A stretch of 64,000 nucleotides of DNA from Pseudevernia furfuracea (taxonomy: Eukaryota > Ascomycota > Lecanoromycetes > Lecanorales > Parmeliaceae). Where the stretch lies: the NCBI GenBank assembly GCA_022315425.1, contig JAIUPT010000022.1, forward strand, positions 186,001-250,000. The letters run 5' to 3'. Below, one piece after another: positions 43,875 to 55,589 of this stretch. The position numbers and the translations under genes were made by a program. Every line of letters begins with the position of its first letter. Position 1 is the stretch's first letter. The notes under the pieces are model-generated. The model did not search any database. It saw nothing but the letters and a program-made list of their open reading frames with translations, and was not told the DNA's origin.

Positions 43875-45051
43875 TGTATCACGCTGCTGCAGAGCTTCGT
43901 TGTCCTAGTGAATGGAGAAGAAGGGAGGCATTTTTTTTGGGTCAAGGGTATGCGCGGATTGTTCTATCACAGTCTAGTCTGTCCGAGTTTGTCGCAAAAC
44001 TTGTTTGGGAGGGAAGAAAAGGTTTATGACGAGTTCTATTTGGGTATCAGCACCTTGGCAATACCTGTGGCAATGAGAGCCAATGGGGGAAAACATATGG
44101 CCAATGAGGCGGATAGATCCAGACTTACCGGAATAGTGAATGGCCGATCTCTGTGACTGTCTTATTTTGAGATGGGGGTGAGTGGAGGAGAGATGATTTG
44201 CCGATAAGAAGGGGAAAAAGAGAGAAGAGAGCGTATTAAAGGGAAGTGAGGTACTCAGGTATCGAGGTATCTCAGGTATAGAGGGATCGAGGTATAGGGT
44301 CGGGTACGTAGGGTAGGCAAGCAGGGAAAAAGAAGGTGAAGGATAACAGCAGGAAGAAGTGAGGTGTCACGGCCTGAAGCAGCCTTTTTGTTCTCTGCGA
44401 GACTACTCCGTACAAGACTGCGAGACTGCGAGACTTTGTTGCAAACACCAAAAGGTTAAGTTTGACCTATTGGAGACGAGTAGGATGATGATAGGATCAG
44501 CACAATTTCTAGCGTCTGGCGAGCTTCTAACTTCTAACTTCTAACTTCTAACTTCTAACTACTTCTCCCATAGTGTGCTAGACTCCCTAGACTCCCTAGA
44601 CTCCCTAGACTCCCTAGACTCCCTAGACTCTTAGTGGTGTGGGTGAAGGCGGGCCGGTATAAAGTGACACTGACATCCCATTGGGCCGACCTGTCACTTT
44701 GACCCAGTATTTCTGGCAAAAACCGAAGGCTGGGAACCGCTAGAAAGCCACCAGCCTGAGTGGCTAGTGAGAAATATCTTTAGCTAGCATCTGCCGTCTT
44801 GACTGAACGGTTCCTGTTCCTGAACTGGCTTCATACTCATACCTAGGTAATAATAATCCAATGTCCTCCCTAAGAGGCCTTATTTTATTAGAGGGGAATG
44901 GTACTGAGGTCATCGGTACAGGGTACTTTGGTCCATGGTCAACCCTGCTCTACTATTTTCTCACCTCCGGAGAAGTGTCGGTTCCTGCGTGAGTGACGCA
45001 TTTACGCTGTAGGTGCCAGATCTTTCACAAAGCACCATTATTCGGCATGCC

Positions 45052-45085
<34 letters not shown>

Positions 45086-46165
45086 GTCATTGTCATTATT
45101 ATTACTATGTATTATTATTATTCAAGGGTATGATTACCAAGGAGAAAAAAGCCAATTGGAAAAAGAAAAAGAAAGGAAAGTGAAAAACCCAATTCCAAGG
45201 GCAGCAAAGAGGAACAATGAAACAAAGGAGACAAAGAAGAATGATAATAATCCCTGTTCCAAATAATGGACAGATGCGCACCACGTAGGAAATGTCTCGC
45301 GTATTGGCATGACATGGTGATGACAGCTCATCACATTGTCGCATAAAAGGGCTGATTAGTCAAAAGAGTGTGATTGAGAGTATGGAAGCTGTGTGTGACG
45401 AATGACAACCCAGCCAGTTCAGCGGTAAGGGAATACACCTTGTTGCAACAACGCGCGCAAGGAGGAATTTCTTTTTCATAATAGTAATCTGCAGAGAGAG
45501 GAGAGAGCCTTGTTACAGGGGAGTTGGGGGGAGAAGATTTTTTCAAGAGGCTTCTGCGAACAAGACCGCGGCCCCACAATCTGGAGACGAGGTGGATCAG
45601 GATGCAGGCTAAAATGGCGCCTTGACTGCCGTCCAGGCCATGAATGATCGCCGATGCCGGACTTTGATTTGAATCTTGCCCAATCACATGACCATGTGGG
45701 GCCTCCCTGCAGATAAACCGGGGGAATGTCAAAGCGAGATTTTTCCCCTTTTTTACTTTCCCCTACCTTTACCTTACTTTACTTTACCCGACTCACCTCT
45801 TCGATTTTTCAAAATAACAAAAATTAATCATCTTGAACAATTCTTTTCTTTTTTTCTTTCCCTAACAATCATAAAATAATACCTTACCTAATAATAATCA
45901 TAATTCCCTTGTATCAAACCATGCAACCATAAGGGCCAAGCAAATTTAGCGATTCTTGTTCAGGTTGATGCAGCCTGGAAAAAAAGTGCTCGTTGCGGTC
46001 CAATGATTATCCTTACCAAGTCTGCCCTACCGCTCAGGCGAGACGGGCATGGCCATCACCGACAGAGTCCATAAAGTTAATACGTACTCTACTGCCTATT
46101 AATAATAAATCAAGACAGTGTGATGGGACGCAGCTGACGTTTCAGATCAGTCCACCCCTCCCTCC

Positions 46166-46202
<37 letters not shown>

Positions 46203-46878
46203 TGTCACAGTATGGTAGCGCCTCAATCATTGTTAGCCACACCTCAACGAATGAAATATCTTTCTCACCACTTCCATCAGCTTTTCTTTTGCACCTCATG
46301 TGATGACCAACCCAGTGCTGCTTCCTCCCAATGAAAAAGTGGATAAAGCGCTTGGCGCTTTAGACTTCGCTGACATGATGAGAACCGTTGTTGCACAATC
46401 TTTCTTCCTTTTTCCCAGCAGATAGCGGAGCACTTCTGTCATGCCCATGTCTGACCCATGTCTGAACCATTGCTTTGAGGAATGGATCGCGTGCGTCGCT
46501 CGCTTGTATGCCTTTTAGGGCTATCGTGACTGCGAGAGGGACTTGAAAGTTCGTATGGTGTAATGCAGAATAGAAAGCTTATCCTCCGCTGCTTGCAGGA
46601 CTTGCAACCAGTCTGTGCCTGTCCAGCCCACAATAATTCACCTCCACCAACGCCACAATTTCCTGCACCTGGAAAATTATCCCCACGTTACTGCTGCTTC
46701 TGCGGGGGGTTTGCCTCACTGTGAAATGCAGCCCAACGCTGTCAATGTCAACACCGCATTGCTGATCATTCACGCGAAAAGCGACCGATTCCGGCTTTTC
46801 TTCCCATTGCTCCCCATTCACAAGTACCCTACAATGCCCATCTAAGACTAAGCGGCATGACCTATTTCTGGGACAACT
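43875..46878. other. 3-kb intergenic region with short tandem repeats
   Basis: No gene is recognised. Tandem repeats: (CTTCTAA)5 at 44524-44558, five to six copies of CTAGACTCC at 44578-44630, (ATT)n at about 45053-45085, and (CAA)12-13 at about 46165-46202. An imperfect CGAGGTA/CAGGTAT series lies near 44245-44300. The left part should contain the promoter of the Pro/Ser-rich gene and the right part the PNK1 terminator. Confidence 0.7.
44524..44630. repeat. Two adjacent tandem repeats, 7-bp and 9-bp units
   Basis: (CTTCTAA)5 at 44524-44558 is followed 20 bases later by CTAGACTCC repeated five full times plus a partial at 44578-44630. Both arrays are perfect, which suggests recent expansion. 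Confidence 0.9.
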
Positions 46879-48733
46879 TCAAATCCAGTATCGGCTCCAT
46901 ATTTGGCGTTGCTCCTCGTCGCCTTGGAACTACGTGTCCACCGAAGAAACGTTAGCCGATTTCATCCTTATTAACCCGAGGTCACCCGAACACTTCTCTA
47001 CCTGGAATTCAACCTCGATAACGTCCCGAAAGCCTTCTTGGACCTTTGGCTCCCTGAATCTAGATTTAAACCCCGTGAAAGCCGAATGAGGGAGGATGCT
47101 CCTTTTCTCGGGATTAAATTTGCTGGCAGATAGTGCTCTGACGGTGTCGTTGTGCTGGCACAATTGTGCAGGAGCTGGGAAGTGAACGCAACGAATAGGC
47201 ACAGCGAACTTATGAGCAAGCTGCACCCAAACTGCACGAGTCTCTTGGTCTGCGTTGGTGTTGTCTAGGTGCTCGGTGATTAGTTCTCCCCGGATCCAAA
47301 GGCGACGAGGGAAGCGTACCAATGGCTACCGACTTGCTCACAGCGAGCATCTCCGATGCTACTTTTAGACATTTGTCCCGCTGCCGTGCTTGCATTAGTA
47401 GAGAACCTAAGATTGCGCAATCAACCTGCACTTACTGTTTTCAAGGTATCCTGATTGATGCGTTCGTAGCCAAGCGGTTTCAGTTTTGTCCAGTAGAACG
47501 TCGACTTGCCACACCCTGGACTACCGCACATAAGGACTATATCCAACGGGTTCTTTTTGTCAATGACGATTGGAGCTTACGCAGGTCAGTGAGCGCCGGG
47601 CACCCAGGTTGAAGAGATTGACCCACTCGCATATGTTGAGGTGCTAGAGCTGCCGTTGAGAAATGTACGTGGCTCAAAGGACCTTGTAAAGGGAACCGAT
47701 TGTTCGTGGAGAAAGTACTCTTCAGGCGTATGGAAAAAGATCCCGACATTGGAAGCGAAGTCCCTATAGTGCTTGAGCACCCACAAACATAGCATCATAG
47801 CCTAAAGCTTCGTATCGGTGCTTACCTGTCAGAGCATGCATGATCTGCCTTCGCGTTGGTCCTCGCTGCGCGGCCCCCAGCATCGCCAACAAAAAATGAG
47901 GACTGCAAATCTGGACCATTACCCTCATCGAGATCCAAACAGTCCAGGAGCTCCTTCCACGTTTCGGTCCGCGGCTTCCGGTAACAGTCACGAGCAGTTG
48001 CAGCCAGGAGAAGGACTGGGAATTCCAAGTGGCTGAGGACGGAGGCGACCTTTGTTTTGAAATTTGCAAGGCTTCTCTGATCGCTCTTGATCGTCTTTGG
48101 GTCATTCTTCAAGCTGACACTGCCTTGATTGGTTATGATGGCTATGGCGTATCTAGACAGCACAAGCTGATCAGCAGACGTGGACATGTGAGACAGAGAT
48201 CAACATGTCGAAGCTCGTTGGACGGGCACGTACCCATCCGCATGAAGATTCTTGAGGACGCTGGGAACACTCAAATGCCACCACCGCCAGTCTGTGGCGT
48301 CTTTGGCGAAGACATTGCCAGAAGATGTCTGGATTAGCGTAGAATCCTTAAAAAAGCATGTCGTGTATCAGCCTAACGTTGCTGGGAGAGACTCGGAATT
48401 TGATATGCTCACAAGATCAAAGGCTGCAATTTTTTGTCTCTTGGAAGGTGGCCCATTTGTCGTATCAGCAGTAGCAGGTTGATGACTAGCAAAGAGCAGG
48501 GTTTCGTTGATGATTCGCCAGGTGATTCTTTCTGGTTCTTTCTTCGATGTAGGGGTGAAAAAGCTGGATACGGCCTTTTCTAAGCACCGAAGCCCGTCAG
48601 TTAGTTCACTGAGAACGGGATCAACCAACCTACTTGTGGTAGTGGACTCTACTTTACGCTTCTTCAAGGGAGGGGGTGACAAAGATGCCTCTCTGGCATT
48701 TGCTTCTCCTTTAGCAGCATGATTTGCTGTCAT
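46879..48733 (-). CDS. PNK1: Polynucleotide 5'-kinase/3'-phosphatase (PNKP/Pnk1)
   Basis: Nine exons (48733-48634, 48579-48413, 48346-48234, 48152-47826, 47763-47627, 47575-47436, 47380-47320, 47264-47002, 46929-46879) give 452 aa. The enzyme restores 3'-OH and 5'-phosphate ends for DNA break repair in the nucleus. A basic KKRKVES signal is near the N-terminus. The HAD phosphatase has its nucleophile motif FDLDST (split by intron 2), AIIITNQGS-like AIAIITNQGS, the conserved KPRTETW, and FVGDAGGRAARTNAKADHACSDR. The kinase has Walker A GSPGCGKST, then ERINQDTLKT and DNTNADQETR. The last exon ends EEQRQIWSRYWI, as in fungal homologues. The first intron (48580-48633) is stop-free and 3n, hiding in an open frame. 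Confidence 0.92.
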
Positions 48734-49364
48734 GATCGTGAATACATGTGCAGCACAGGAGCAACATTAAGGATTATAAGTGGTCCTCAGAACTTCTTTC
48801 TTTAGGTGCTTTATTCTTTTTTTGATCAATGTCGAGTGGTCTCATGGCATTCCCGCCGGCTACCGCGCTTGCTCCAAAAGCTTGAACATTCTTCACTCAT
48901 TAAAGTACTTTAGTAGCCAAATATATCCTACGAGATGATTCCAATGAACCAGAAGTCAACTGTTGCTCACGACAGTTTTACCTACGGGTTCATCCATCAT
49001 CATGAATCCTAGAAATCACACCTGTATAGTAAAAGTATGTGTATTCAGATTCAAGTCTTAGGCACATCTAACAAATAATGTGTATTATTGTTGCCAACAA
49101 TGGCAGAGAGCTGGACGAATCCAATTACCAATGCTGTATTTGGCCCTGGAAGGGAACAACGAGAAACACCGACGACATATGCATGCGCATTGTGAGCGCT
49201 GGGTATAGTAGGATGTGGACAGCGCCTTCGATGTAGCCACAATTTGTCCATCCAACACCAGTACTATTACTGCCTTTCAAGCCCAAGGCCTCTGTTTTTT
49301 CAGTGGACACCGGAAAACCACTGATAGCCCCATGCTTTCCCTGTTTCGTTGTATGCCCAACGAG
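48734..49364. other. Spacer, no gene seen
   Basis: This 631-base gap holds the PNK1 promoter and the 3' flank of the next minus-strand gene. No repeat or RNA gene is recognised. Confidence 0.35.
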
Positions 49365-50790
49365 CTAATCTTCACGCTTTTTTCCGGTCGAGCTTCTGTC
49401 ATTATCATCCGCATCCATGTCCTCTTCGTTCACCTCTCCCCACCCTGAGTTCCGCCTACTAATCCTGCCTTGCAATGGCACTTCTTTTGGACTGGCAAGT
49501 GGACTATCAACACTTGCAAGTCCGCCAATGCTTCTGGTAATGCTGTCATTCCTCCCATGGCTGACAAGCCCGCTCCGAACACTACCTCCATCTCCAGGAT
49601 TATTCTGCTTTCCGGCATAGTAGCTGTTCCGCTCGCTGGGCAACGCCGGTGCAATGCCGGAAGAGGAATATACGCTTGCCCTCTCAGCGTTTGCAAGTCC
49701 AACACTGACTTGACGACTTTGATGATGACCCGAGATGCTTGATTGGTCATTGACATTAGAGCTGAGAACACTGAGTGGTAGTGATTCTCTGCTCCCGCCA
49801 AACAATGATGATGGGGCAAGAGCGCGCACCGAAGCATTTGTATCGACTGAATTACGACGTCGACGCTTCGAAGACGAAGCAAGGGTCATGATTGAAGCAT
49901 TGTCGGTTAAGACGTTGTTTGCCGTGGCTGTGTTGTACGTTGCTGGGTGGCCGCCAGCACTAAGGTTCACGAGATGGGGTGGAATGGCAGAGGCCGGGTG
50001 CGGAGATGATGGAAATTGATGAGAGAATTGAGAATTATAGTTTTGATGACCGTAAGATGATTGAGGAACGGCCAAGGCATTTTGGACACCTTGGTTGTTT
50101 GGACCATTTAGAAGATTGGAGGGTGCAGTTGATTGCGTTGTAGTCAACGTCGTAGTCATTGACCTGACTGACGGCGCGGGGGAGGAGAAGGTACTGCCTT
50201 CGCCTCCACCAACTCCATTAGAGCTCACTGCTCCACCTACAGTGGCTGTCGTCCCAGCTTTTGAATGTGCTGCATCGGAGACAGTGTCAGGGTTGGTGGA
50301 CACCGTCGGTGCAGTAGATCGATTGCTGATTGTTGGAGGCTGTTGACCGTCATGTGAGACTGGAAGAGACGTCTTGCTGTGCGTGGGAGAAACATAGCTA
50401 ATGCTTCTTCCTGATGGCGGAGTGTAGAAGGAAAGATGACCGTTGCCGTTGTTGGGTATCGACGTATCAAGGTTGGGCTTGTCGGAGGTTGAGTATGGAT
50501 TGTTCTTGACCGCATTGGCCTTTTTGTTCTTAGAGTAGGATGATGGCTGATTTCGTTTACCTGTTCCGCTTGGAGCTGAATCGGAAGATGGGTGCTTAAG
50601 GCTTGCAAGGCGTTTCATCCAATTCGAGAAAGGACGCCGGCGAGAATGCCGGTCTATAAAGGACGTCAGCAAGAGAGAGCTTCGAAGCACAGACCGTGCC
50701 TTTGATGGCACTACTCTGAACAATTTTGCAAAGCTGAAGCGATAAAATAGACCTACCTTGTGGTCTTGGGGCTGGTTCTGCCGTCGCCAT
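49365..50790 (-). CDS. Conserved fungal Ser/Asn-rich protein, function unknown
   Basis: Two exons (50790-50757, 50653-49365) give 440 aa. The start MATAEPAPRPQ-DRHSRRRPFSNWMKRLASLK after splicing the 103-nt intron is, as I recall, the conserved signature of a Pezizomycotina family. Its members are often labelled as a calcium-modulated cation channel; I see no membrane helix, so I do not adopt that name. The rest is low-complexity Ser/Asn/Thr/Gly with a basic KRRRRNS patch, then GGSRESLPLSVLSS and RNDSITRSIGGLASVDSPLASPKEVPLQG near the end, then an acidic tail. Repeated RxxS sites suggest kinase control. A longer frame upstream of 50790 is intron read-through. Confidence 0.78.
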
Positions 50791-51285
50791 TGTAACTCAA
50801 TAGGGTAGAGACCGTGACTGCTCAAGAATGAGCTACAAGGGTGGTACGATCGAAAGTATGGTTGGATAAGGCCCGATCGACTGGAAGAAAGCCACGAGGT
50901 AAACGATAGAATGCATCAGGGTATGAGCGAAGAAGGAGGGTGTGTAGGTTGAAAGGTGCACTCTCATAATATGTAGGGCTGACGCCAAGCCTTAATGTCT
51001 ACACGAACAAGCAGTGACAATACTACCTTACCCGTTGCTCTTCGACTCGTTACATCATAAAGCCGGTCACACTTCTCACAGAGGAAAGCATTTGCACTGG
51101 AGCGTAGCCCAGCTTACTCAAGATACCACTGCAGATGCACCTGCTGATCTCAAGGAGCTGCACGATGGGGAAGTGGCACCCCCCATGAGGTGAACTACGG
51201 AAGGGTTACCTTGAATTTACATGGGGACATAGGAGCTCAACCAAATCATATCTCCAGGTTATGTGAATTGAAGATACCAGCTCCA
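50791..51285. promoter_or_regulatory. Divergent spacer before MLH3
   Basis: This 495-base gap between two divergent ATGs holds both promoters. No named element is recognised. Confidence 0.4.
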
Positions 51286-54073
51286 ATGGCGAGCACACCT
51301 TCAATTCTGCCCTTGCCCCCGGAAGTCGCAGCTCAGATCAATTCCTCCACTACCATAACCTCTCTTTCGATCGTTGTCCTTGGCCTGTTGGCCAATTCTC
51401 TAGATGCAGGTGCTCGGCGAGTCGAAATCAATGTGGACTTGCGCAGGGGCGCGGCTTCGGTCGAAGACGATGGGATCGGGATACCTCCCAAAGAGTTTGG
51501 CGAATATGGAGGCCTGGGAAAGCCGTATCGTGAGATGGACACTTGATTCACTGTTGAGCCTTTGCTAACGCTGTGCAGATACATCCAAGAACAATAGCCT
51601 GAGTGTTACCCATGGAAGGAACGGAACCTTCCTGACCTCTGTAGCCGCTTTATCAATCCTGAGCATCACATCCCATCACAGAACCCACCTGCCACATGCA
51701 ACGCTCATTCTGCATCACTCAAGGCCAGCCGCAAGATTGATACCAGCCCCTTCACATCAGCATCTATCCAACCGTGAGCAAGGGACCAAGGTCAGCGTCC
51801 AGGATCTTTTTGGGAACATGCCTGTTAGGGTCAAGCAGCGCACTATGGGTGGCGAGCTTGGAAGAGAGGACGAAAAGCAGCTCGAGACGCTGAGAAAACA
51901 AACCGTTGGAGTGCTTTTGGCCTGGCACAACCCGGTCTCGGTAATGTTGAAGAGCGCTGAGAGTAGCAAGAAGCTGAACATACGCGGTAAAGAGATGCCC
52001 ACAATTAGTACAAGATCTGGAGACAATTCATCCAGGAAGCTGGACGTTCCCCTGATTTGCAACATTCTATCTCAAGCTGGCTACATTGAACCCTCGGACT
52101 GGGACACGTGGGTCAAGACCTCTGCTCGTACACCTTGGGTCACTATCAAGGGTGCCATCTCCCTAAATCCAGCACCATCGAAGCAAGCACAGTTCATGTC
52201 GATAGGGATTCGTCCGATAAACTCAGAAATGGGTTGCAACATTCTCTATGACGAGATCAACAGGCTTTTCGCTTTATCAAGTTTCGGCAACCAAGAGGAC
52301 ATCTCCGATACTGAAAATGACATCAAGCCGAGAAAATCTAAAGACGGCCGATTCAAGAAAGATGGCTTTACCAACAGGCAGTTGAGAGGCGGCGGCAAAG
52401 GGGCCGATAGGTGGCCAATGTTCTACGTTCGGATCGATATGCAGGATACAAAGCTGTTTCTCAAAGACAATGTGGACAGGCTTGGGGAAGGGACTATCTC
52501 AAGCCTGATCAAAGTCCTTGGGGCAATGATCACAAGTTTCCTGGAAGAAAACTACTTCAGACCACGTGTGAAATTGGGCCCTCGCAAGCAAGAGATGTCT
52601 ACGAAGCCAGTAGCCACGGGAAGAACACCAAGTAGCCGGCTTTCAGGCGCAACTATCGGGGGATCAGAAGCAGCACATCGTACGTATGTAGGCCACAACT
52701 TCAGTGCATGGAGTCGAATCAAAACCGGAAAAGGGTCGAAATCTTCGGGTGCATCACCATGGTTGAGCTCCCCTGGCTGTCGTACAAGCACTGCAAGAGG
52801 CGAACTTTCAAGGGCTATAGACCTACCCAAATATTTGATGGACGGGCCTCAAAATTTGGAAGCCTCAAGCACAGCGGTGGATGACCCGATTGGAACCTAC
52901 GTTGATGAGCAGAGGCTTGAGTGGAGAAACCCAATCTCTGGGGCTACAATACTCGTGAATGCCCGGACAGGTCTAGTGATCCCCTCACGACCTCTTGAAC
53001 GACCGGCATCGGCCCCTTCCGAGCACTCGCCTTCAGCTTTATCTCCTTATACAAACAGGATCCAAGGTTCTTATCGCAACAGCAGACTCACTCGCAGCCG
53101 CTCGGACTCTTTCATCTCGCGCAGGGAAGGGTCATGGTCCAGTGAGCTTCTCAAGAAATGGGAAAACCCTATCTTCGACACTACAGAAGAGGGTATACCG
53201 CAGATCTCGTTCGATGGCCCTACGATTGAGACGTCCGATGTTCTACGAGGCCGGCGTCATTGCTGTTCTGATTTGGATATCCAGAAAGCTTTCATGCAGT
53301 CATCCGCATCATTCTCAGCGAAGCTATCAAAACAGGACTTGAACGCGGCAAGGGTCGTTTCTCAAGTCGATAAGAAGTTCATTCTCATCTGCGTAAATAT
53401 GTCACCAAAGATTAAGGGCAGAGAAGACGCAGAACTTCTAGTTCTCGTCGACCAGCACGCGGCAGACGAACGCATACGAGTTGAAGGCTTACTGGCAGAT
53501 CTGAAAGCAAGCCCAACGTTACTACCCAAACCTCTGATTTTCGAGATCCAAGCTCGCGAGTACAGCCTCTTGTCCCGTCTTGCCCCTTCCTTCGCAGCCT
53601 TGGGTGTCGTCTATAACCTGACCGCCCCAGCTGGACTTCCAAAGTGCAAGCTCATCGTGAAAGCACTACCAGTAGCAATCGCAGAGAGATGCAGACTCGA
53701 GCCCAAGGTCTTGATCGAAATGATCAGGAGCGAATCTTGGAAGTGCGAAGAAGGAGGCTCATTACCCACAAAGACCTGTCCCCAGGGACTGCTCGACATG
53801 CTCAACTCGCGGGCCTGCAGAAGTGCTATCATGTTCAATGACGAGTTAACAAAAGAAGAATGCCAAACACTTATTCGGCGGCTTGGGAGCTGTGCTTTTC
53901 CATTCCAATGCGCACATGGGAGACCAAGTATGGTCCCACTGGTGGATATGGGTGTTGGCGCTTCGTTTGAGATTGGAAAGCAGGCCTTCGGGTCGCAAAG
54001 CATCGAGGTAGCTACGAGCGACGAAGGTAAAGATTTTGGGGCTGCTTGGAGGGTTTGGAAACCCGACCCATAG
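51286..54073 (+). CDS. MLH3: DNA mismatch repair protein Mlh3 (MutL-gamma subunit)
   Basis: Two exons (51286-51529, 51579-54073) encode 912 aa. With Mlh1, Mlh3 forms MutL-gamma, the endonuclease for meiotic crossovers and some mismatch repair. The GHKL ATPase is N-terminal: LANSLDAGARRVEI, then VEDDGIGIPP, then GLGKPYHTSK. The usual GFRGEAL box reads GRNGTFL. The C-terminal nuclease is intact: DQHAADERIRVE matches DQHA(X)2E(X)4E, with ACRSAIMFND and FQCAHGRPSMVPL completing the metal site. The middle, about residues 350-560, is a variable linker. The single intron after codon 81 has consensus sites. It lies near PNK1 with one gene between. Confidence 0.93.
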
Positions 54074-55589
54074 GGTAGCAGTGGGACTGCATGGTCATGC
54101 AATAAATGTAAATCCGTTGAGTACCACGTCCATCGATCAATGCCCATCCCAAGTTACGCCGAGTCAAGAATGGGGGATTGTATTGATTTGATTCACTATT
54201 TTGATATATATTTGCAATGCATGGAAGACTGAAACCTAAAGATCGTGGTGTCCATAGACTCCATAGACATGGTTCAGATATCAACGCCTCTCGCTCTCTT
54301 ACATCCCTTCAAAGCACGAACCCTTTCATTTCATTGAAAGCAAATGTAGGACGGAAGCACCAACCATGCCATGGATTGCCACTGCTACCCTGAGCACATG
54401 CAGTCTAAAGCAGCGCGAGGGACACCAGTGCGCCACTAACAGGAAACCGTGCGAGTAGTCACTGCCCCCTCTCTCTCTGTGGCTGCCGCGATGAATGAAT
54501 GGATGAATGGATGGTACGTAACCCGTGGAGGTGGTGGGATGGATGGCAACTGAATCGACATCTGCTCGGCCGGTTAGCGACCCTCGGGGCCCGAGTACCT
54601 TCCCAGTGCTCTTTTCTGGAACATGTCCAGGTGGTGAGTGATTATGCAGCATCTGAAGAACGTGTTTGTGGAGAGGTAGGTAGGTAGGCAAGGATGATGA
54701 TGATGATGATGATGACAGCCCTAGTCGACGCAGCATTTTTCGATCTTCGTCCAGTATGGAGGCGAATTCGCGGCCCCCCTGGCCCCCCCTGGGTTTTCTT
54801 TGGTCTCCACTCAAGGAAGTCCCCCCAAGCGTATTTCAGACCACTGTTCAGATATGACCTTCGCAGACCCCGTCGGCGCAAATCTTCTACCCATCACGCC
54901 TTTCCCATTCGTCGGCTCGGAGTGTCGGATCAGAGACGAAGATTCTGGATTCGAGGGCACTGTAGGCCGACGGAATTGAGTAGACAGGTGCCCCACATTG
55001 AGGAGGGCAGATACTTCCGGAACGTTATGTGGGGCCGGATAGCACTGGGTGGGGGGGGAAGACGTGATCACAGGTGTAGCCCTTGTATGAGTACGCGTGA
55101 TAAAGGCCTATGATCACTATCTTCAGACTGCGCGTGTCTCAAGAGCGCGGGCAGCATGGGTATTAGGGCCACAGGGGCTTTCTGAGAGTCTGATTCATCA
55201 TGAGAGTGACCCATGCATGATACCTAATGTCGAGAGTTTTAAGCCCCGAAGAAGCATTGAGAGCAGTGTTCCCCAAAAATACGTTTACGATGGGCATGAA
55301 CATCGCATCAGCGAGCAGTGAGTCCGAACAGCTATCAATCTATTTCTCCATTAGCCGCAGAGAGCGCTCGAGTAATGGTGGAGGTCACTTCTCGCAACTG
55401 TTCAGACTTTGGTCCTGGCTTTCATCCCGATCCTCTGCTCGTGGATCAAGTGGGTTTTAGCTTTGCGTAATACCTCATGGATCAACGCGTGACTGGATCG
55501 TAATTTTGGTACTTTACTTGTTGGCAGGCGCCTACCAGAAGCATTGGCAGTTGCAGTGCCAGACACCCTTTGATTGTTGACAACGTGAT
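54074..55589. other. 1.5-kb region, no gene seen
   Basis: Contains a (GAT)n run at about 54689-54713 and ATGG repeats at about 54494-54512. Frames are short, begin at non-ATG codons and show no family resemblance. The right part (about 55200-55589) may contain the decayed 3' end of the F-box pseudogene. Confidence 0.45.

Noticed and set aside
54326..54814. 162-codon minus-strand frame with a serine run
   Set aside because: It starts at TTG, and the serine run comes from a (GAT)n microsatellite; no family resemblance.
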